Below are positions 34,834 to 47,645 of a stretch of 64,000 nt of DNA, in pieces. Below the pieces are notes generated by a model, which was not told the DNA's origin, did not search any database, and was given only the letters and a program-made list of their open reading frames with translations. Numbering within the stretch: the stretch's first letter is position 1; every line of letters begins with the position of its first letter. The position numbers and the translations under genes were made by a program. This DNA comes from Dichotomocladium elegans (Eukaryota > Mucoromycota > Mucoromycetes > Mucorales > Lichtheimiaceae): positions 295,678 to 359,677 of the forward strand of contig JAIXMN010000033.1 of NCBI GenBank assembly GCA_025716815.1. The letters are read 5' to 3'.

Positions 34834-35850
34834 ATGGGTCGCGTTATTCGTGCTCAGAGAAAGGGTGCTGGAAGTGTCTTCAAGGCCCACACTGTCGGTC
34901 GCAAGGGTGCTGCTCAATTCCGTGTGAGCGACTATGCTGAGCGCCACGGTTATATTCGTGGTCTTGTCAAGGAGATCGTTCACGATCCTGGACGTGGTGC
35001 TCCCCTCGCCAAGGTATGCTCAAGGTCGAAAACTGTCATTCTTTCCCATCTCGCGCATAATAATAATAACAGCCATAATTATATAATGATAATCGCTCCT
35101 TCCATCCTTTGCTCATGCAATGAACCCTGTTTGTCTTCCGACATCTTGCTTAGGTGGTGTTCCGTGATCCCTACAAGTAATTATTCGTTCTATGCGTTGC
35201 CTGCACAGTCGCTCGGGCTGGCTGGCTTCATTACATGTGTGCTTCGATTTCGATGGCTCAAAATTTCCCGCTCAATGTATTTTTTTAGGTACAAGCTGCG
35301 CACCGAGACGTTCATTGCCACCGAGGGCATGTACACCGGTCAGTTTGTCTACTGCGGCAAGAAGGCTACTTTGAACATTGGCAATGTCCTTCCCCTCGCC
35401 TCGATGCCCGAAGGTACCATCATCTGCAATGTCGAGGAGAAGGCTGGTGACCGCGGTGCGATCGCCCGTACCTCGGGCAACTATGCCACCATCATTGGTC
35501 ATGGCGAAGACGGCAAGACCCGCATTCGTCTCCCCTCTGGCGCAAAGAAGATCGTATCCTCGTCCGCCCGTGCCGCCGTCGGTATCGTTGCCGGTGGTGG
35601 TCGTATTGACAAGCCTCTCTTGAAGGCCGGTCGTGCCTACCACCAAGCTAAGGCCAAGCGCAACAACTGGCCCCGCACTCGTGGTGTTGCCATGAACCCC
35701 GTCGACCATCCTCACGGTGGTGGTAACCATCAGCACATTGGTAAGGCCTCGACAATCTCCCGCAGCGCCCCTGCCGGTCAGAAGGTCGGTCTCATTGCCG
35801 CTAGACGTACTGGTCTGCTCCGCGGTACCAAGAAGGTCAAGGATCAGTAA
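34834..35850 (+). CDS. Large ribosomal subunit protein uL2 (L2/L8)
   Basis: Exons 34834-35013, 35154-35176 and 35289-35850 give 254 residues, the same length as yeast Rpl2. uL2 sits near the peptidyl transferase centre and helps join the subunits. Seen: the [19 protein letters not shown] start, the [18 protein letters not shown] segment across exons 1-2, [21 protein letters not shown], and the highly conserved [17 protein letters not shown] loop near the C-terminus. The second exon is only 23 bases and encodes VVFRDPY plus two bases. Codon choice is strongly biased to CTC, GTC, AAG and CGT, as expected for a highly expressed gene and unlike the neighbours. Confidence 0.97.
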   Translation: MGRVIRAQRKGAGSVFKAHTVGRKGAAQFRVSDYAERHGYIRGLVKEIVHDPGRGAPLAKVCSRSKTVILSHLAHNNNNSHNYIMIIAPSILCSCNEPCLSSDILLRWCSVIPTSNYSFYALPAQSLGLAGFITCVLRFRWLKISRSMYFFRYKLRTETFIATEGMYTGQFVYCGKKATLNIGNVLPLASMPEGTIICNVEEKAGDRGAIARTSGNYATIIGHGEDGKTRIRLPSGAKKIVSSSARAAVGIVAGGGRIDKPLLKAGRAYHQAKAKRNNWPRTRGVAMNPVDHPHGGGNHQHIGKASTISRSAPAGQKVGLIAARRTGLLRGTKKVKDQ

Positions 35851-36121
35851 TTACTGGAGCGCCGTGATAATAAATCATCCTTTTTTTTATTTTGCTGCAT
35901 TTGTAAAAAGAAAAGCGAGAGTATTGCTGGAGGGTGGTTTGGTGCTGGTTTCCTAGAAATGCTATGGGGGATCTTTTGTTTTGTTGGTCAGTGGGATGTC
36001 TGTATCCTCACGCCTGCGTATACTTTTATAGCAACAGAATCAAATTGTTTCATTTGCAAGATGAACTAACGACGTAGTCCATTAGGTCCAGGGCAGCCAC
36101 GTTCATCAGTGGCATGGGGTC
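35851..36121. other. Short intergenic between convergent genes
   Basis: 270 bases between the uL2 stop and the Ugo1-like stop, T-rich near 35880. I see no gene. Confidence 0.5.
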
Positions 36122-37937
36122 CTACTCATCTTCGTACAGAAAGCGGTTCGTTGATGTCAAAACGCTGAGTGTGTATGTATTATCGTCTTTTTTTTTTCAA
36201 TAGAGGATCTCGCAGGCACTTTTTTTTGGCATCAATATTAAGAGACGTGCGCGAGAATCCTCGATCTAGGCAAGCGCCGATAGATCCTCTATATTACATG
36301 CTTAATACACTTTCAGAAAGAAACACCACTACTTCGTACGTACCTTCATCTATTCCGTTGACCGCCTGGAACACAAACATCATCCCATTCAATACCAACT
36401 GCATAGCAAATCCTTTATAAAGTCCCCTAATCCCCCAGGCGCTGTCAGATGCCCTTTTCTGAGAAGGAGGCGGTGGCGCTGATGGCAGAAAGTCATCTTC
36501 TTCAGAATCGCTGCTGTTACTAGGGTCCACGGGTAAGGTCGCTCGGGCATTCATTGGGCGCGATGAACCTTCTTCTTTCATGATCTTATATAATGCATCG
36601 AAAAAGCCCTTGTATGGCACCGGCCGGACCACAACTGCTGTCTCGAAGATGATGCGGTTGTCCTTTGCCCGAGCCTGGCATTGGATTCGCTTACGGATGG
36701 TTTCGAGTGGCAGGGTGATCAGGAGCCCCAGAGTACGCAAAGAGAACTCGGCCGCACTGTACAGGACGGGCGAGTCAGGTGCTGAAATGCCGAGTGTGCG
36801 GTCAATCACGATCGGGATCGAGCTGGAAATCAAGGGGCGAGCGGTATAATATAGGATGGTGGGTGTTAAACTGGACACATAGAGGCTCCTTATACCACCT
36901 TCTTCCCGGCAGATGGTTTTGAACGCATGATAGATCCCTTTGTATTTAGCGACGTGGGGTGCAGAAGACTGAACTATCAATCTCGTCCTAATGGTCTCTA
37001 ACGGGGCCAGAAGCAGCCCCACGACAATATGACTGGCCACAAGCGTGCTTAAGTTAGGCACGATGCGGTCAAGATGTGTCAATGGGATCGTGTCGTCGTA
37101 TAAACCAAAGAAGTCGTTGAGTAAACCCTCAAGCGCAGGTTGAAGAAGATCCCAGAGTAGGCCATGGATCCATGTCGCACGTTGTCCTTTTTAAGTATAC
37201 GCAAGCATTTTCCCCATCAGACCTTGTTGAGGTTCAGTCCAATGCTTTCTTTCCTTTACCTTTGAAGAGAGACCTCCAGCCTTCCGTAGGTTGCCGTACA
37301 ATCCTGCTTAGGATGTCGAGGACTCCGCCATTCATCACCGGTATCTGGTATGTGGGCTGGCTAGTCTGATCATCGATGCAGGACGGGTTTACGCTTACTG
37401 TACGAGTACGGCGGGAGCAGGAATGTATAGAGCTGACGTCGGTCTGGCGCTGCTGCGCTGATCCACTAAAGAATCCATCTTCGTCATCGTCTGACGATGA
37501 TGGCGCCCCGGTCTCATACTATCCAAATCCATCAATTATCCCCGCCATGACGCGTTGGCGAACGGTTGATAATGGTCGCTAATACGTACTAGGGCGCTCA
37601 TGCTACTTCCGGAAAGGCTCTGTGGATCTCTAAAACCAAAGACTTCGATGCTCTCGTGAGGTGTGTATTGAACCTGGAGCAGCGTAGTGCCGACCTCGAA
37701 AGGGCTAGTACACATTGTCCTGAAGTACTTGAACCCTGCGTAAGTCGTGAATTTGGTGGTCGTGCTCTTCAGCGGAGACCGATTGTCGACATCAAATAGT
37801 TCGGGCGTGTGGCCGGGAATGGCATCGCTCGAAGGGAGAGAGGTGTAATTGTGCTGTTGAATTAGACCCGGCGTATAATAGGGGCGCAATGGATTGTAGG
37901 GTGGCTGGTCGCCTGGGAGATAATCGCGCATGGCCAT
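36122..37937 (-). CDS. UGO1: Ugo1-like mitochondrial fusion carrier
   Basis: Exons 37590-37937, 37399-37518, 37260-37365, 36340-37186 and 36122-36164 give 487 residues, near yeast Ugo1. Ugo1 is a modified carrier in the outer mitochondrial membrane that couples Fzo1 and Mgm1 during fusion. Seen: an N-terminal NPLRPYYTPG motif, a SPFEVGTTLLQVQ carrier-like segment, WRSLFKGQRATWIHGLLWDL, APLETIRTRLIVQS as the best-kept carrier signature, LPLETIRKRIQCQ, and a final RGLYKGFAMQLVLNGMMF region. An acidic Ser-rich loop (about 400-425) interrupts the last repeat. The Met at 37937 (MAMRDYL) is chosen over the in-frame Met at 37964 because it starts the family-like part. The last exon uses a donor GTACGA inside a duplicated GTACGTAC; one alternative donor leads to a stop, so this end is less sure. 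Confidence 0.85.
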
Positions 37938-38524
37938 GGTGGATAAAGAGACGGGTCTGTTCAATGGGAGTGTGCAGCAGAAAGAAGGGACAACAATAGC
38001 AGGGAACGAAGAAACCTATAATATTTTCCGTTCTGTCAATGTTGGGTCTACGATGACTGTGTTACACAGGAGTCGTGTCGCACGACATAGCCAAAAGGAA
38101 ATGTGGCAAGATATTTTATTAGCGCAATCCCATCGAGCAGTCCATGGGTGGGTGCTTTACTGGCCGGGGTTCCACATGGTCTTCCTCGACTGCGTTAACT
38201 GCATCTATCTTATCGTTCCGAAACAGAATCCTCCGTTATCACTTCAAATACAAACAATGAATTGGCCCCCCTCTATCTCGGATCCAATGCCACATGGATG
38301 AATCCAAATACTATTTATTAAATGCATGATATAGAGAGTATTAATAAGGTGTTAACTGAGAAGAGGGAAAGATGGAAGAAGATTATAGCGATAAGAAGAA
38401 TCTATATAAATGTAAAGTACTAAGGAAAAAATTAGATAGTAAAAAAAAAAAACTTGTGTACAATTGAGAGAGAGAGAGAGATGCAACGAGGTAACATGGG
38501 CGTGTTTGTGTGCGTGAATGGTTT
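37938..38524. other. Intergenic upstream of the Ugo1-like gene
   Basis: About 590 bases between two minus-strand genes, A/T rich toward the MedA side, with a GA-repeat near 38467-38481. I see no gene. Confidence 0.5.
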
Positions 38525-40757
38525 TCATGGTCCCTCGTTCTGTTGCTGTGCAGCAGTAGACGAAGACCCTTCGCCCGCGTCGGACGTCGCAGAGACACCG
38601 CCACCCTCGCCTGCACTGCTAGTAGGCAACCGGTAGTTGAGGACATCGAGATTGACGCTTGCGGTGCTGCTGTAACTCGCGGTATACTTTGAGATAATCT
38701 TCTTCAAAGCAAGACCGAGCGATCGCCATGGAAATACTTTGACGTCCTTTTCTATGTTGCGGGGTTTTGGGTTGGGGAAGGCCATGATGAGCTTAAAGAA
38801 ATCGGCACTGTCCTGACGGAGCTTGCTGACGGTCAGCGGCCGAAAGCCTTCGAGATTACGCCGTATCCGGTTCTTCTCCTCAACAGTAAAACGCACAGCA
38901 ATCAAACTTTCCAACAGGTAAATGCAGTCGACGGATGTAATAAAATAATCATTTCGATCCTGCCAATAAATGCACGAGACAACAATCATGCTTTGCTGCT
39001 GTGGTCGTTCGCTCTGTGACACGGGCGAAAAGCTGCAGATCACCTCGTTTCCACTCTGTCGACGCCAAAATTGGACGAGCCGCCGCTGATTCCTTCGCTC
39101 CTCCTCTGTCCAGTTCTCGAGCATCGTGTCTAGATTGCCTTCTACACGCAGATTGGCCTTGTTGAGAATATGCGCGTAAGGATCGTAAAACCCGCTGCCA
39201 CCGCCCGTAGTGCCGATCTGCGGAGAAGTGTGTGGCTGCTGAGCACTCCTCTCGACAATCGACGACGATGTGCTTGCCGCCGTGCTCGCAGCTGTTGCTC
39301 CGGCTGTTGATGGTAATGGTGCAGGCGCAATTGTGTGTGGGCGATGGGGCGCCGGTGCAAGGTAGCTACTTCCGCTGCCGCCACCGCCACCACTGGTGAT
39401 GGATGACGACGGCAACGCCGAGATGGGCCTACCTGATATGTGTTCTTGCGATGCCATATATTGTGGCGGCAGACCAGATGGACCTGTCGCGGTCGTATGC
39501 GTCCCTGCCAGAACGCTGCTCGTGCGCGTATGCTGTTGAGGCATCTGGCTCATGGGCATATTTGCAGCGACAGCGGCCGCCGCTGCCGCTGCAGCAGCAG
39601 CCCCGGTGGGGTCATCCGATGGCGAAAGTAATCCTGCAGTCGGATCGGTCGGATAGCCGAGTTGGGCTCCAGTCTCACCGCCTGAAAACGATGTTCCACG
39701 ATAGGATGCATATCCCATCATTTGGGAAGGTGTTACTGTCGTTCCTAAGATACGTGAAGAATAGGGTTATCCTTAACTGTTCTCGCCTGTTTTTTCAACT
39801 TCAGAGTACCTTCATAATATCCGCGGGACGATCTTTGTGATGCCAGGGTAGATTGAGAAGAGGCTGCTTGCTGTTGTGGATGTACGTATTGACCCATGTA
39901 GGGTGACTGTTGCATACCATAGTAACTAGGGTAGCCCGTATATGCTGTAGGTGACATCATGTAGCTCATGGTGGGGTCTTCTAAAGCCCGAAATGATGAG
40001 CAAATAACCCTACCGATGTGAAGGGTGGCGGCTGCTTACCTGGCTGCAATGATAAAGACTCGGCACGTCGTGTTCGCTTTGAAGTAGTCCCGGAGATCCC
40101 TCCTCCTCCAGCCGCTGCGGACTGCGCTGTTGCTGCCGCAGTAGAGTGAGGAACGAATGCATCATATTCAGCCGACGTCCGTTTGCGTGAATAATCGTAA
40201 GCAAAGTAACCAATAAACCAACTGTCAAGGACATCGTGCTGTTGCTGGATAATCGCGTAGACGGGAACGCGTGATCGATCGGAGGCATGCGTCAATGACC
40301 AGGGGGGTACAGGTGCGGTCAGCTGGACATAATTGGCGGATGGATTGACAAGAGCAAAACGCGTTGGAGACACGCAGGACCCGGCTGCGATTCGGAGCAA
40401 AGACACAAACTGAAGATCGGAGGACGACGCTAGGGCGAGGGTGATCCGAAAAGAATCATTCTCTGAGCCAGAGGGCGGTGAAAGCTCGAGGACGCGCGGC
40501 GGCAACGTGCTGTTCGTCGATTCTTGCTCGATCCATTGCTGGAATGTGGTAGGCTGAAGTGACGAATGTTGCTGTTGTTGCAATTGTTCTGACTCGCCCG
40601 GATGGGGATGACTTTGTTGCCGTTGTTGCTGCTGTTGTTGCTGTTGCTGTTGTTGTTGTTTTTGTTGTTGTTGAGGGTCTGGGATCAAACAATCCGCATA
40701 AGCTTTTTTGGATTATTCATGCGGCTATTGTTCTCTGTGAACCTTACTTGTTGACAT
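38525..40757 (-). CDS. Medusa (MedA)-like developmental regulator
   Basis: Exons 40748-40757, 40040-40678, 39810-39980 and 38525-39744 give 679 residues. The first exon is 10 bases (ATGTCAACAA), joined to a poly-Gln stretch. A first conserved region (about 60-200) contains RVLELSPPSGSENDSF and SWFIGYFAYDYSRKRT. The second (about 455-640) holds ANLRVEGNLDTMLENWTEEE, RRLVQFWRRQSGN, TSVDCIYLLESLI, RFTVEEKNRIRRNLEGFRPL and FPNPKPRNIEKDVKVFPW; this is the signature of fungal Medusa proteins. In Aspergillus MedA shapes conidiophore development and adherence. Between the regions lie Ala, Gly, Ser and Thr repeats. No DNA-binding finger is visible, so how it acts is unknown from sequence. Confidence 0.9.
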
Positions 40758-43700
40758 GACGACTTGAAGCCCCGCAGAAATGGATGGCTATCAAGTACAA
40801 TTATGGATCTTTAATCTCTGAGTGTTCTTGTAATTTTTTAAGGAATGAAAGGTCTCGACGACAAGCGAGTGTTTGGTAACAGTGCTGAGGACGAGCTTCG
40901 TGTCGAACATGATGGCAAGATCGAAGGGAATGAGAGCCCATGTCAAAAATGAAGTGGGGGAGCATAAAGGGGCCGTGTTAATAACTCCGTATTTTGGATG
41001 GTTACACACAATTGCTTACCCTTTCTTAGTTGCTGAATAACAGAACAAAAGAAAAGGAAGAAGTAGCCTTGGGGGGTGCATTCCCCCACTAACCGCTGTC
41101 CATCAACGGGCTTTCGAGTTCCGGCCGTGTAGTAAAACCTAAGCAATCAGCATCCTTGGACATGCCCGGAAAAAACCATCCCAAGTGGTCCCCTCTTGTT
41201 TGCTTGGCCCAGTCCCGCCTATTTACCTTTCTCTTTCGATAGTCTTATTGTTTCATGGGGTGCCGTTGCATTTCATGGGTTAATGGTCTTCCCGACACCT
41301 CCCTCCCTCCCTCCCTCCTTCCCCCTTTCTCTCCCACCGTGTGCATGTCTGCTGAGAGAGATGGGCATTCACCTGGTCTGGGAGTGACAAATCTCCTTTC
41401 CTTTCTCGTCCTTATCTTTCTACCTTTTTTCTTTGCATCCTACCCTCATGTTTGTTATTTGTTCAACGTAGGATATCAATGTAGACAATTCGGAGGATGC
41501 ATTCGCGCGTATACATTTACAAATTTGCCTCGGCCCAAACCAACCAGTTGACCTTTCACGCGACAGAACTACGTCGTCAAAAGCTTACCACTAAGCTAAC
41601 GAATGTTGCTCCATCCAGGAGGAGATAAAGAGTAGACAGTGTTTCCTGGTATATTTGAGCAAAACGGTGAATGCATATGTGCATCTAGGGCTGAGATGAA
41701 TTCCTATCATCCGCACATGGACTTGGAAAGAAAAAAGTGACGCTCTGAACAGAATAGAAAGATGTAATTACGTTAGTAAAAAAAACCTTTTGTGGCTCGG
41801 CGAGCTTTAGTGGGTATCCCCTCTTTCTCTTTCGTTTGGTGTCTTTTCCCGCACGTAAATCCTGATGGTCAGTCCATAAGAGGTGTGTTGTTGGTACCAA
41901 TTACGAAGTTCAGCACAGCAAAACCAAAACTACCCAGCCATCCCGCCACCGCCACACTGCCACTTTCCTCCCTGCCCACTGTACACCCCTTCAGTCATGT
42001 AGGATAGGACCGGCCTTGTGAACAAATACTTCCTTTGTACGTAATCCCAGAGGTTTTTCACGGTCTGTAATAGAATCATCCTGAACGAAAAAGATAATAT
42101 TTACTGCGCTTGTGTCACATCATTCACTGAACCACCACCACCACCTCCGTCAAGGCTCAAACTGGCTTTTGTTTGCCGTAACGGTTTTATGTGGTCACTT
42201 TTCATCGATGCAGCAAATGAGTAATTACTTGCTCTTGGGTGCATAGTGCCCTCAAGGGTTCATCGAACAAGGGTTTTGTTGGAGTAATGTTTGAGACTTC
42301 GTCATTGAATGTGCGCGCGAGAAATTAGCCTCTATCGCAGCGCAATGATGACGTTCATCCTGGTCCTTTGTTGACTGCTACCGCTATGTAGTAGTTCAAG
42401 CTTTGATGCTGCGATTGCTCACGATTGGCGGCCCATTTGGCAATATTCGAAGTATGTTAATTCAAATGTCGAGAAACAAAGTGGCCGCGTTGATTCCGGA
42501 ATACAAAAACTCACCTGGTCATTGCAGATGGAATGTGACGTATGGTTATCTCTTCAGTACGTTACATAGCTCTCACAGCGTTGTGTACGTATTTCGTGAG
42601 CACTCAGATGCACCTGTCTCGTTCTGCCGTTAGTTCTCCCCCACCCCCATCCTGCGGTTCGAACCAGAAGATTAACAAGTTATGTATGCTTGCTTTTCAT
42701 GGTCTTGTAATTTCAATCGGGGTTAGATGGGCCATCAATATGCATGATTACGCTTTAACTGCGCAAACACCCGTCATCCATGATGATCTGGAACGGAAAT
42801 CCCTCTCTCCAAACTCCCTCCGCCGCGATCAGCAAAACATTGAAACCGATCGAGAACCATTAACGGCTTGGATGATAATTGTATACGCGGTCGGATCTGT
42901 GATACACATGATCGGTATAAACCGAAATGTTGGTGTTCACCAATGATCCTTTGCTGAATCGCACGAAACATTATATGGCGTTCGTGTGCGAATTGCAGTT
43001 AAGTCTGAAACCAGAAAAAGGTAAATAAGTCGCTAGATGTCAGTCAGCTTTTTTGACCAGAAGCTACGTATTTATATGTTTTTATGAAATAACGTTGGTA
43101 ATGCTGCTCAACTTTTTGTGCTTTCTTGGGAGATAAACGATGATTCGTAGCGGCGGCATAATCCACACCAGAATAAACGACATGTTAAAATGGCCTAGGG
43201 GAGAGGAAATGCGGGTCCTCATATCACATTAGTGATTGTACCTACTTGTTCCATTCCTTTAAGCACTGGTAACATATTGGTGCGGAGAGGCCCCAGATCA
43301 TTATAATATAGGCCATTCGTCATTTCCGGATCAAGACATAGAAATGAATGTTCTCTACCTACAAGTAGTCCTAATCATTGCTTCTTATTCCAGATACTAT
43401 GCCTATCCAAGTCGTACAAAGCAAGTGTTATGGTCCTTTCTTTGAAGATCTATGTATCGATTAATTTTTCCTACATGTGTATCTGTGAGCCACTGGTGTA
43501 TACTGTTCATTAGTTTCATCGTTCCGCCAAGGCTCATCAAAAATCCATGGTTTTGAGACCCTAGTTTTGCGCACACTGATGACTTAAAAATGTTGAACTT
43601 TTTGCAAGTGTGGAGTAAGGCTTTACAGTAATATTTCTGGTTGTCAGAAGAGAATATTCCAAACCCGCAGGTGTAGACATCCTCGAGACAAAGCCCTCGT

Positions 43701-45500
43701 ATACCCGGCGATCAGTATTGGCTTCGTGGTTACTTCTGACATATCCACCGCAAAGAATAGTGTATGCAGGATATTTGCGGATACTGTACTTATATCGCAG
43801 AGAGCAGTGCGCGCGGTGGCTTGTCGTCATTAGCAACAAATCCGTAGGCTTGAATTAACTAGCACACAATTGACCTGTTCGAAGGCGACCGACTTTATTG
43901 TCCCTAACAGCTATTGTTTATTACGAGTGGAAGTAACTGCACTGATAACGGTGCTCTTTATTATATACTGTGGGCCACCTCGCTATAGGAACTCCACTCT
44001 GGGGTGATACATACAGAATTCATACGTATGATGACTCGTTTTCATCTGAGAAGGGGGCGCAGGCACAATATGTAACAGTTTTGGGCAACGCTGGCGGAAA
44101 CATATGTGAGTGTAGCTCAAGACAAAAGTGGATGCAGAATATCGATTGTCATTCAATAAGGGTTTGTTTTAGCGACTATCTGCCTATGCTTTTCTTGGAA
44201 GCTGGTTAGGGACGTGAGCTCTTGATATCAAGTCTTTGAGGACAGCCGACCCTCCAGCGCCATGTGCTTATCATTCACTGGGGAGCTGAGACCGGTGATC
44301 AAGCATTCAAGTTTTTGTATATGCGCCATTCACGACCTCCATTGCTGCTTTTTTCATGCTGATACTCCTCGTAGCATTGCTCCGGTATCTTTTTAGGTAT
44401 ATCTGGGTCTCTGACATTGTCCCCTGAACTGGTTGTAAAGTGCAAAAAGGGCAGCGAAACAATATGTCTCTCGTACCACTTGCGACTCACGGACCATGAA
44501 CCAGAAGAATGTACACTTCAAGGGCATGGAATGCTCAGTCAAGACAACAGGTGTTGATATGCGCGTTGCTTTGTGTTGACCCACAATTACAGGCAGGTAC
44601 ATTTTCCAGCATTCCTGATTCCAAGTTTGATCAATTTCTCAGATTCAGATTTACCTTTCTGATGATTTCTTCAAGTCTTCCAGTGCTTCTACTTGGTCAT
44701 CACCCTCCCCCATGACGATGTCCCAATGTCAATGAGTAGCGTATTTGTGCAACTCTCTATTTAGTAGTGCAGTGGTAATCAGGTGGCAGAACAGATCTAT
44801 GCACGAAGGCCTCTCTTGGACAAATCTTTCAGTCATCGATCATCCACCTTAATCTTTCAGCGTTTGATAGCCCATTCACACGTTCATTTTCATTAATAAA
44901 AAAAAGGATAGCAGTCTGTCGGGTGAGGCCTTCGAAAAAGGAGCCTTGTAACAGGGATAATCAAGAAGGCCGGTTGCTGTGTATACCCTATGCTCTGCAA
45001 TAGCGGCGCCAATCGTGCATCCTCGAAGAGATCCCTTGCCATGTAGACACAACGCCATTCGTGACTGACACCCGAACCCAAAGCTCGTGGATACTGCATT
45101 CCTCACTCAAGCCATTGGATGATGCACCCAGGCTTGACTAGCGCGAAGCAAGGGTAGGAGGAAAGACCCACGAGACCCTAACCAGCATTTGATGCCGTGC
45201 ATCGCGATATCAGTTGGAACGATATGAATCTCTGAGATATTCAGCATTCTTGCGAGGGTATATATGGATAAGTTTAACCTCTTAGCGAGCACGAGATCAG
45301 AAGTTCTGGCGACAGAAATTGGACAAAAAGCTAGCGGCCCTTGAGAAAGATGGTCTTTTGGCGGCTGGCTCATTTCAATACAACAGTGCAATTAATGGCA
45401 ATTAGAAATAGAAGAGACGACCTACTCCCATATATAGCGGGCGAAAAAAAAAACGTCTGTTCAAATTGAAAGATCCCTGTCTGATTTCATGACCGATCAC
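40758..45500. other. Gene-poor start of accessory island
   Basis: Nearly 4.7 kb in which I cannot support any intact gene. There are C/T-rich runs at about 41300-41450, a CCACCACCACC patch near 42130, and many short unconnected frames on both strands. A D-arm-like sequence (minus strand near 41585) does not complete a tRNA. Codon bias and splice-ordered exons typical of the left part of the window are missing. Confidence 0.5.
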
Positions 45501-45555
45501 CGGAGCTCCGATCGGCGCAGTGCTGGCACAGTTGTAGAGCAACATATTAAAAGAC

Positions 45556-45720
45556 GGGCTTTGGCGGATACTAGCTCTTGGGACTGGATGCGGCAACGTA
45601 CTGCTCTTGATCCTGCATGCAAATGCCGCGGATATCAAAGGAGTCGGTGTTGACACCAGCAACGAGGCACACGCAATATGGCGCTGTTGAATGATCGACT
45701 TGGAATGCTCAATCCGGTGG
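45556..45720 (+). pseudogene. Possible HemK-type methyltransferase relic
   Basis: On the plus strand one frame reads LWRILALGTGCGNVLLL and then ADIKGVGVDTSNEAHAI, which looks like the SAM-binding motifs I and II of class I methyltransferases such as HemK/PrmC or Mtq1. The frame stops soon after, but a one-step frame change continues as ALLNDRLGMLN, the usual next helix, before another stop. Upstream in the same frame there are also stops. No NPPY motif is found. I read this as a decayed fragment; chance similarity remains possible because only about 50 residues are involved. Confidence 0.35.
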
Positions 45721-45994
45721 TATAGACCGTGTTCGAGAATTGAAGTTGTGTTTTAGCAGTTCTGAAATATCGCATGCACGGCGAAAGATGTCGCATAAAG
45801 AGCGCCTCCATCTCTATAAATGTTAGTCGGCTTTTACCCATTTTACATTATGAAATGAGTAATCTATTTTTTTTACAATAGGCAAGGTCATGTCGTTGAT
45901 GAACGTGGCTGTTCTGAGCCTATAAAATATGTCATTTGATGAAGAAATGTACTCTCTTCAATCCGTTTGTTTTCACACAGAATGTCTGCGTAGT

Positions 45995-47645
45995 CTATCG
46001 CAGGGGTAGCCCTGACCTTGTTGCTACGCATATGGTGCATTTCAACTCCGGTCCCATACTGGGAGAATACCATTTAGTCGTGAACTCCTTTGCGACGATG
46101 TGACATATTCTAGCAGATAACTTGACGATGTCTATGACTTCTGGTGTCGTTTTACCGTTTGCATATGCTTCAATATATTGCCAAGCCCTTCCTTGAAATC
46201 TCCTAATCATAGTGGGTGTTGAATCAGGCGGGGGAATCGTATCAAGGAACCTCGAAATATTCTCCTTCAAAGAGGCAAAACTGTAATCACAATTGACGCG
46301 GGCTGCTCGCTTTGCTGCGCCCCAGTACCGTTCAATCCAGTTACATTCACAGTTAAACTTGGGATATAGTTCGAAAATATGACCAGCGTCAAGTACTGTC
46401 TCACAAAGAGCTATTTTTTGCTCTTTGAAATCTGGCTGAGCAGCTAAATGATGTTTTATACAGCATCTGCTGTCAGCAGCTTCCTCGCCTTTGTAGTCCA
46501 CTCGCCAGTCCTTCCATGGACGATGCAGATCTTGTCCATCTCTAGGCCACATGCCTCGCTCCTCTAGAATTCTTTGCATTTCCTTAAACCGGCATACTCT
46601 TTGTTTTTTCTTAGTGATCATATCGTGGCCCCTCTTGCGCTTCACAACGTTCCCTTGGATATGCTCGTACATGCTCCGACGTCTCACTGCTCCAGTAACT
46701 TGGGCACAATAAAATCCATCTCGAAACTCGTGATTACTTGGGTTGTGCTCATCGTTAAGAATGCCACACCGCCGGGGGCCTTTGCACATTTTCTGCGTTA
46801 GTAACGCATCACTGGGGTAGTCATTGTGAAATCTACTTTGATCGAAAATGAAGGACACTTACTGTCTGGATGCAGGAGACAGAAAAGAGGAATCGCATCA
46901 TTCTTATGCTGCTCTACAACGTGCTTACTTGTCCCATACTGATCTCGATTTGCACCAGGATAAAACACTTTTCGCGATGTCCATGGGCCTGAGCGCATCG
47001 TTCCATGACATGCACACTAGAACTCAGACACCATAATAGAACCACCAGGGCTTTTCTGCCGGAGCACATTTTCACCCTGTGTAAGCCAAAGATGTTACTC
47101 TCCATCATTTGCATAAAAAGTGGATTCGTCATGGATAACTAAGACCAATTTTGTTTCGCCATGGTTAAAAAAACGCTCGACGACTATCTCTTCACTTACA
47201 CCTTCGTACGTTTCCATTCTTTGTCTGTAGGCCATCATTCGTTTAGACCATTCATTACGGCAAGACACAACATCTTCCCGTACATGGCCATCGAAATACA
47301 CATCCTTGTGGCTTTTATGGTATGTATATCCCCATTCGCGCATATATCCACAGAGTTGTTTGTGAAGTGGAGCCTGGCACACCAAAAACTTCTGGGATGG
47401 CTGTCTCATTGACGTATTTCAAAAGGATTGGAATGGAGCGTCTCTCAGCTTGTAATTGTTCATCGCTTAGTACTGATTCGCGCTTCGTGTTTTTTCTTTG
47501 TTGATGTTGCGTAATAGTACCAAAATCGAGGTACTCCTTCGCCCGGTAACCATGGGACTTGCTCGATAATGTTCAGCGGCACTAGTCCTGAAATCTCGCG
47601 CAGTAAGCTCAGAACTCCCATATTTCTAGAACCCTTTGGATCGAT
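45995..47645 (-). pseudogene. Broken DDE-superfamily transposase
   Basis: A transposase reading can be followed on the minus strand from about 47645 down to 45995 but it is broken. The part 46798-47409 carries VYFDGHVREDVV and VLVIHDESTFYANDGE (first catalytic Asp region), with in-frame stops at 47095-47097 and 47017-47019. Near 46850 the frame changes to 45995-46858, which carries FIFDQSRFHNDYPSDAL (second Asp region) and the late CNWIERYWGAAKR motif with the last acidic residue. Upstream of 47410 the frame shifts again. This fits DDE transposases of the Tc1/IS630-like sort common in fungi. I could not find terminal inverted repeats or a target-site duplication by eye. Confidence 0.8.

Noticed and set aside
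41530..41605. tRNA-like D-arm (TTAGCTTAGTGGTAAGC) on the minus strand
   Set aside because: No matching acceptor stem, anticodon arm or GGTTC-type T-arm could be completed.
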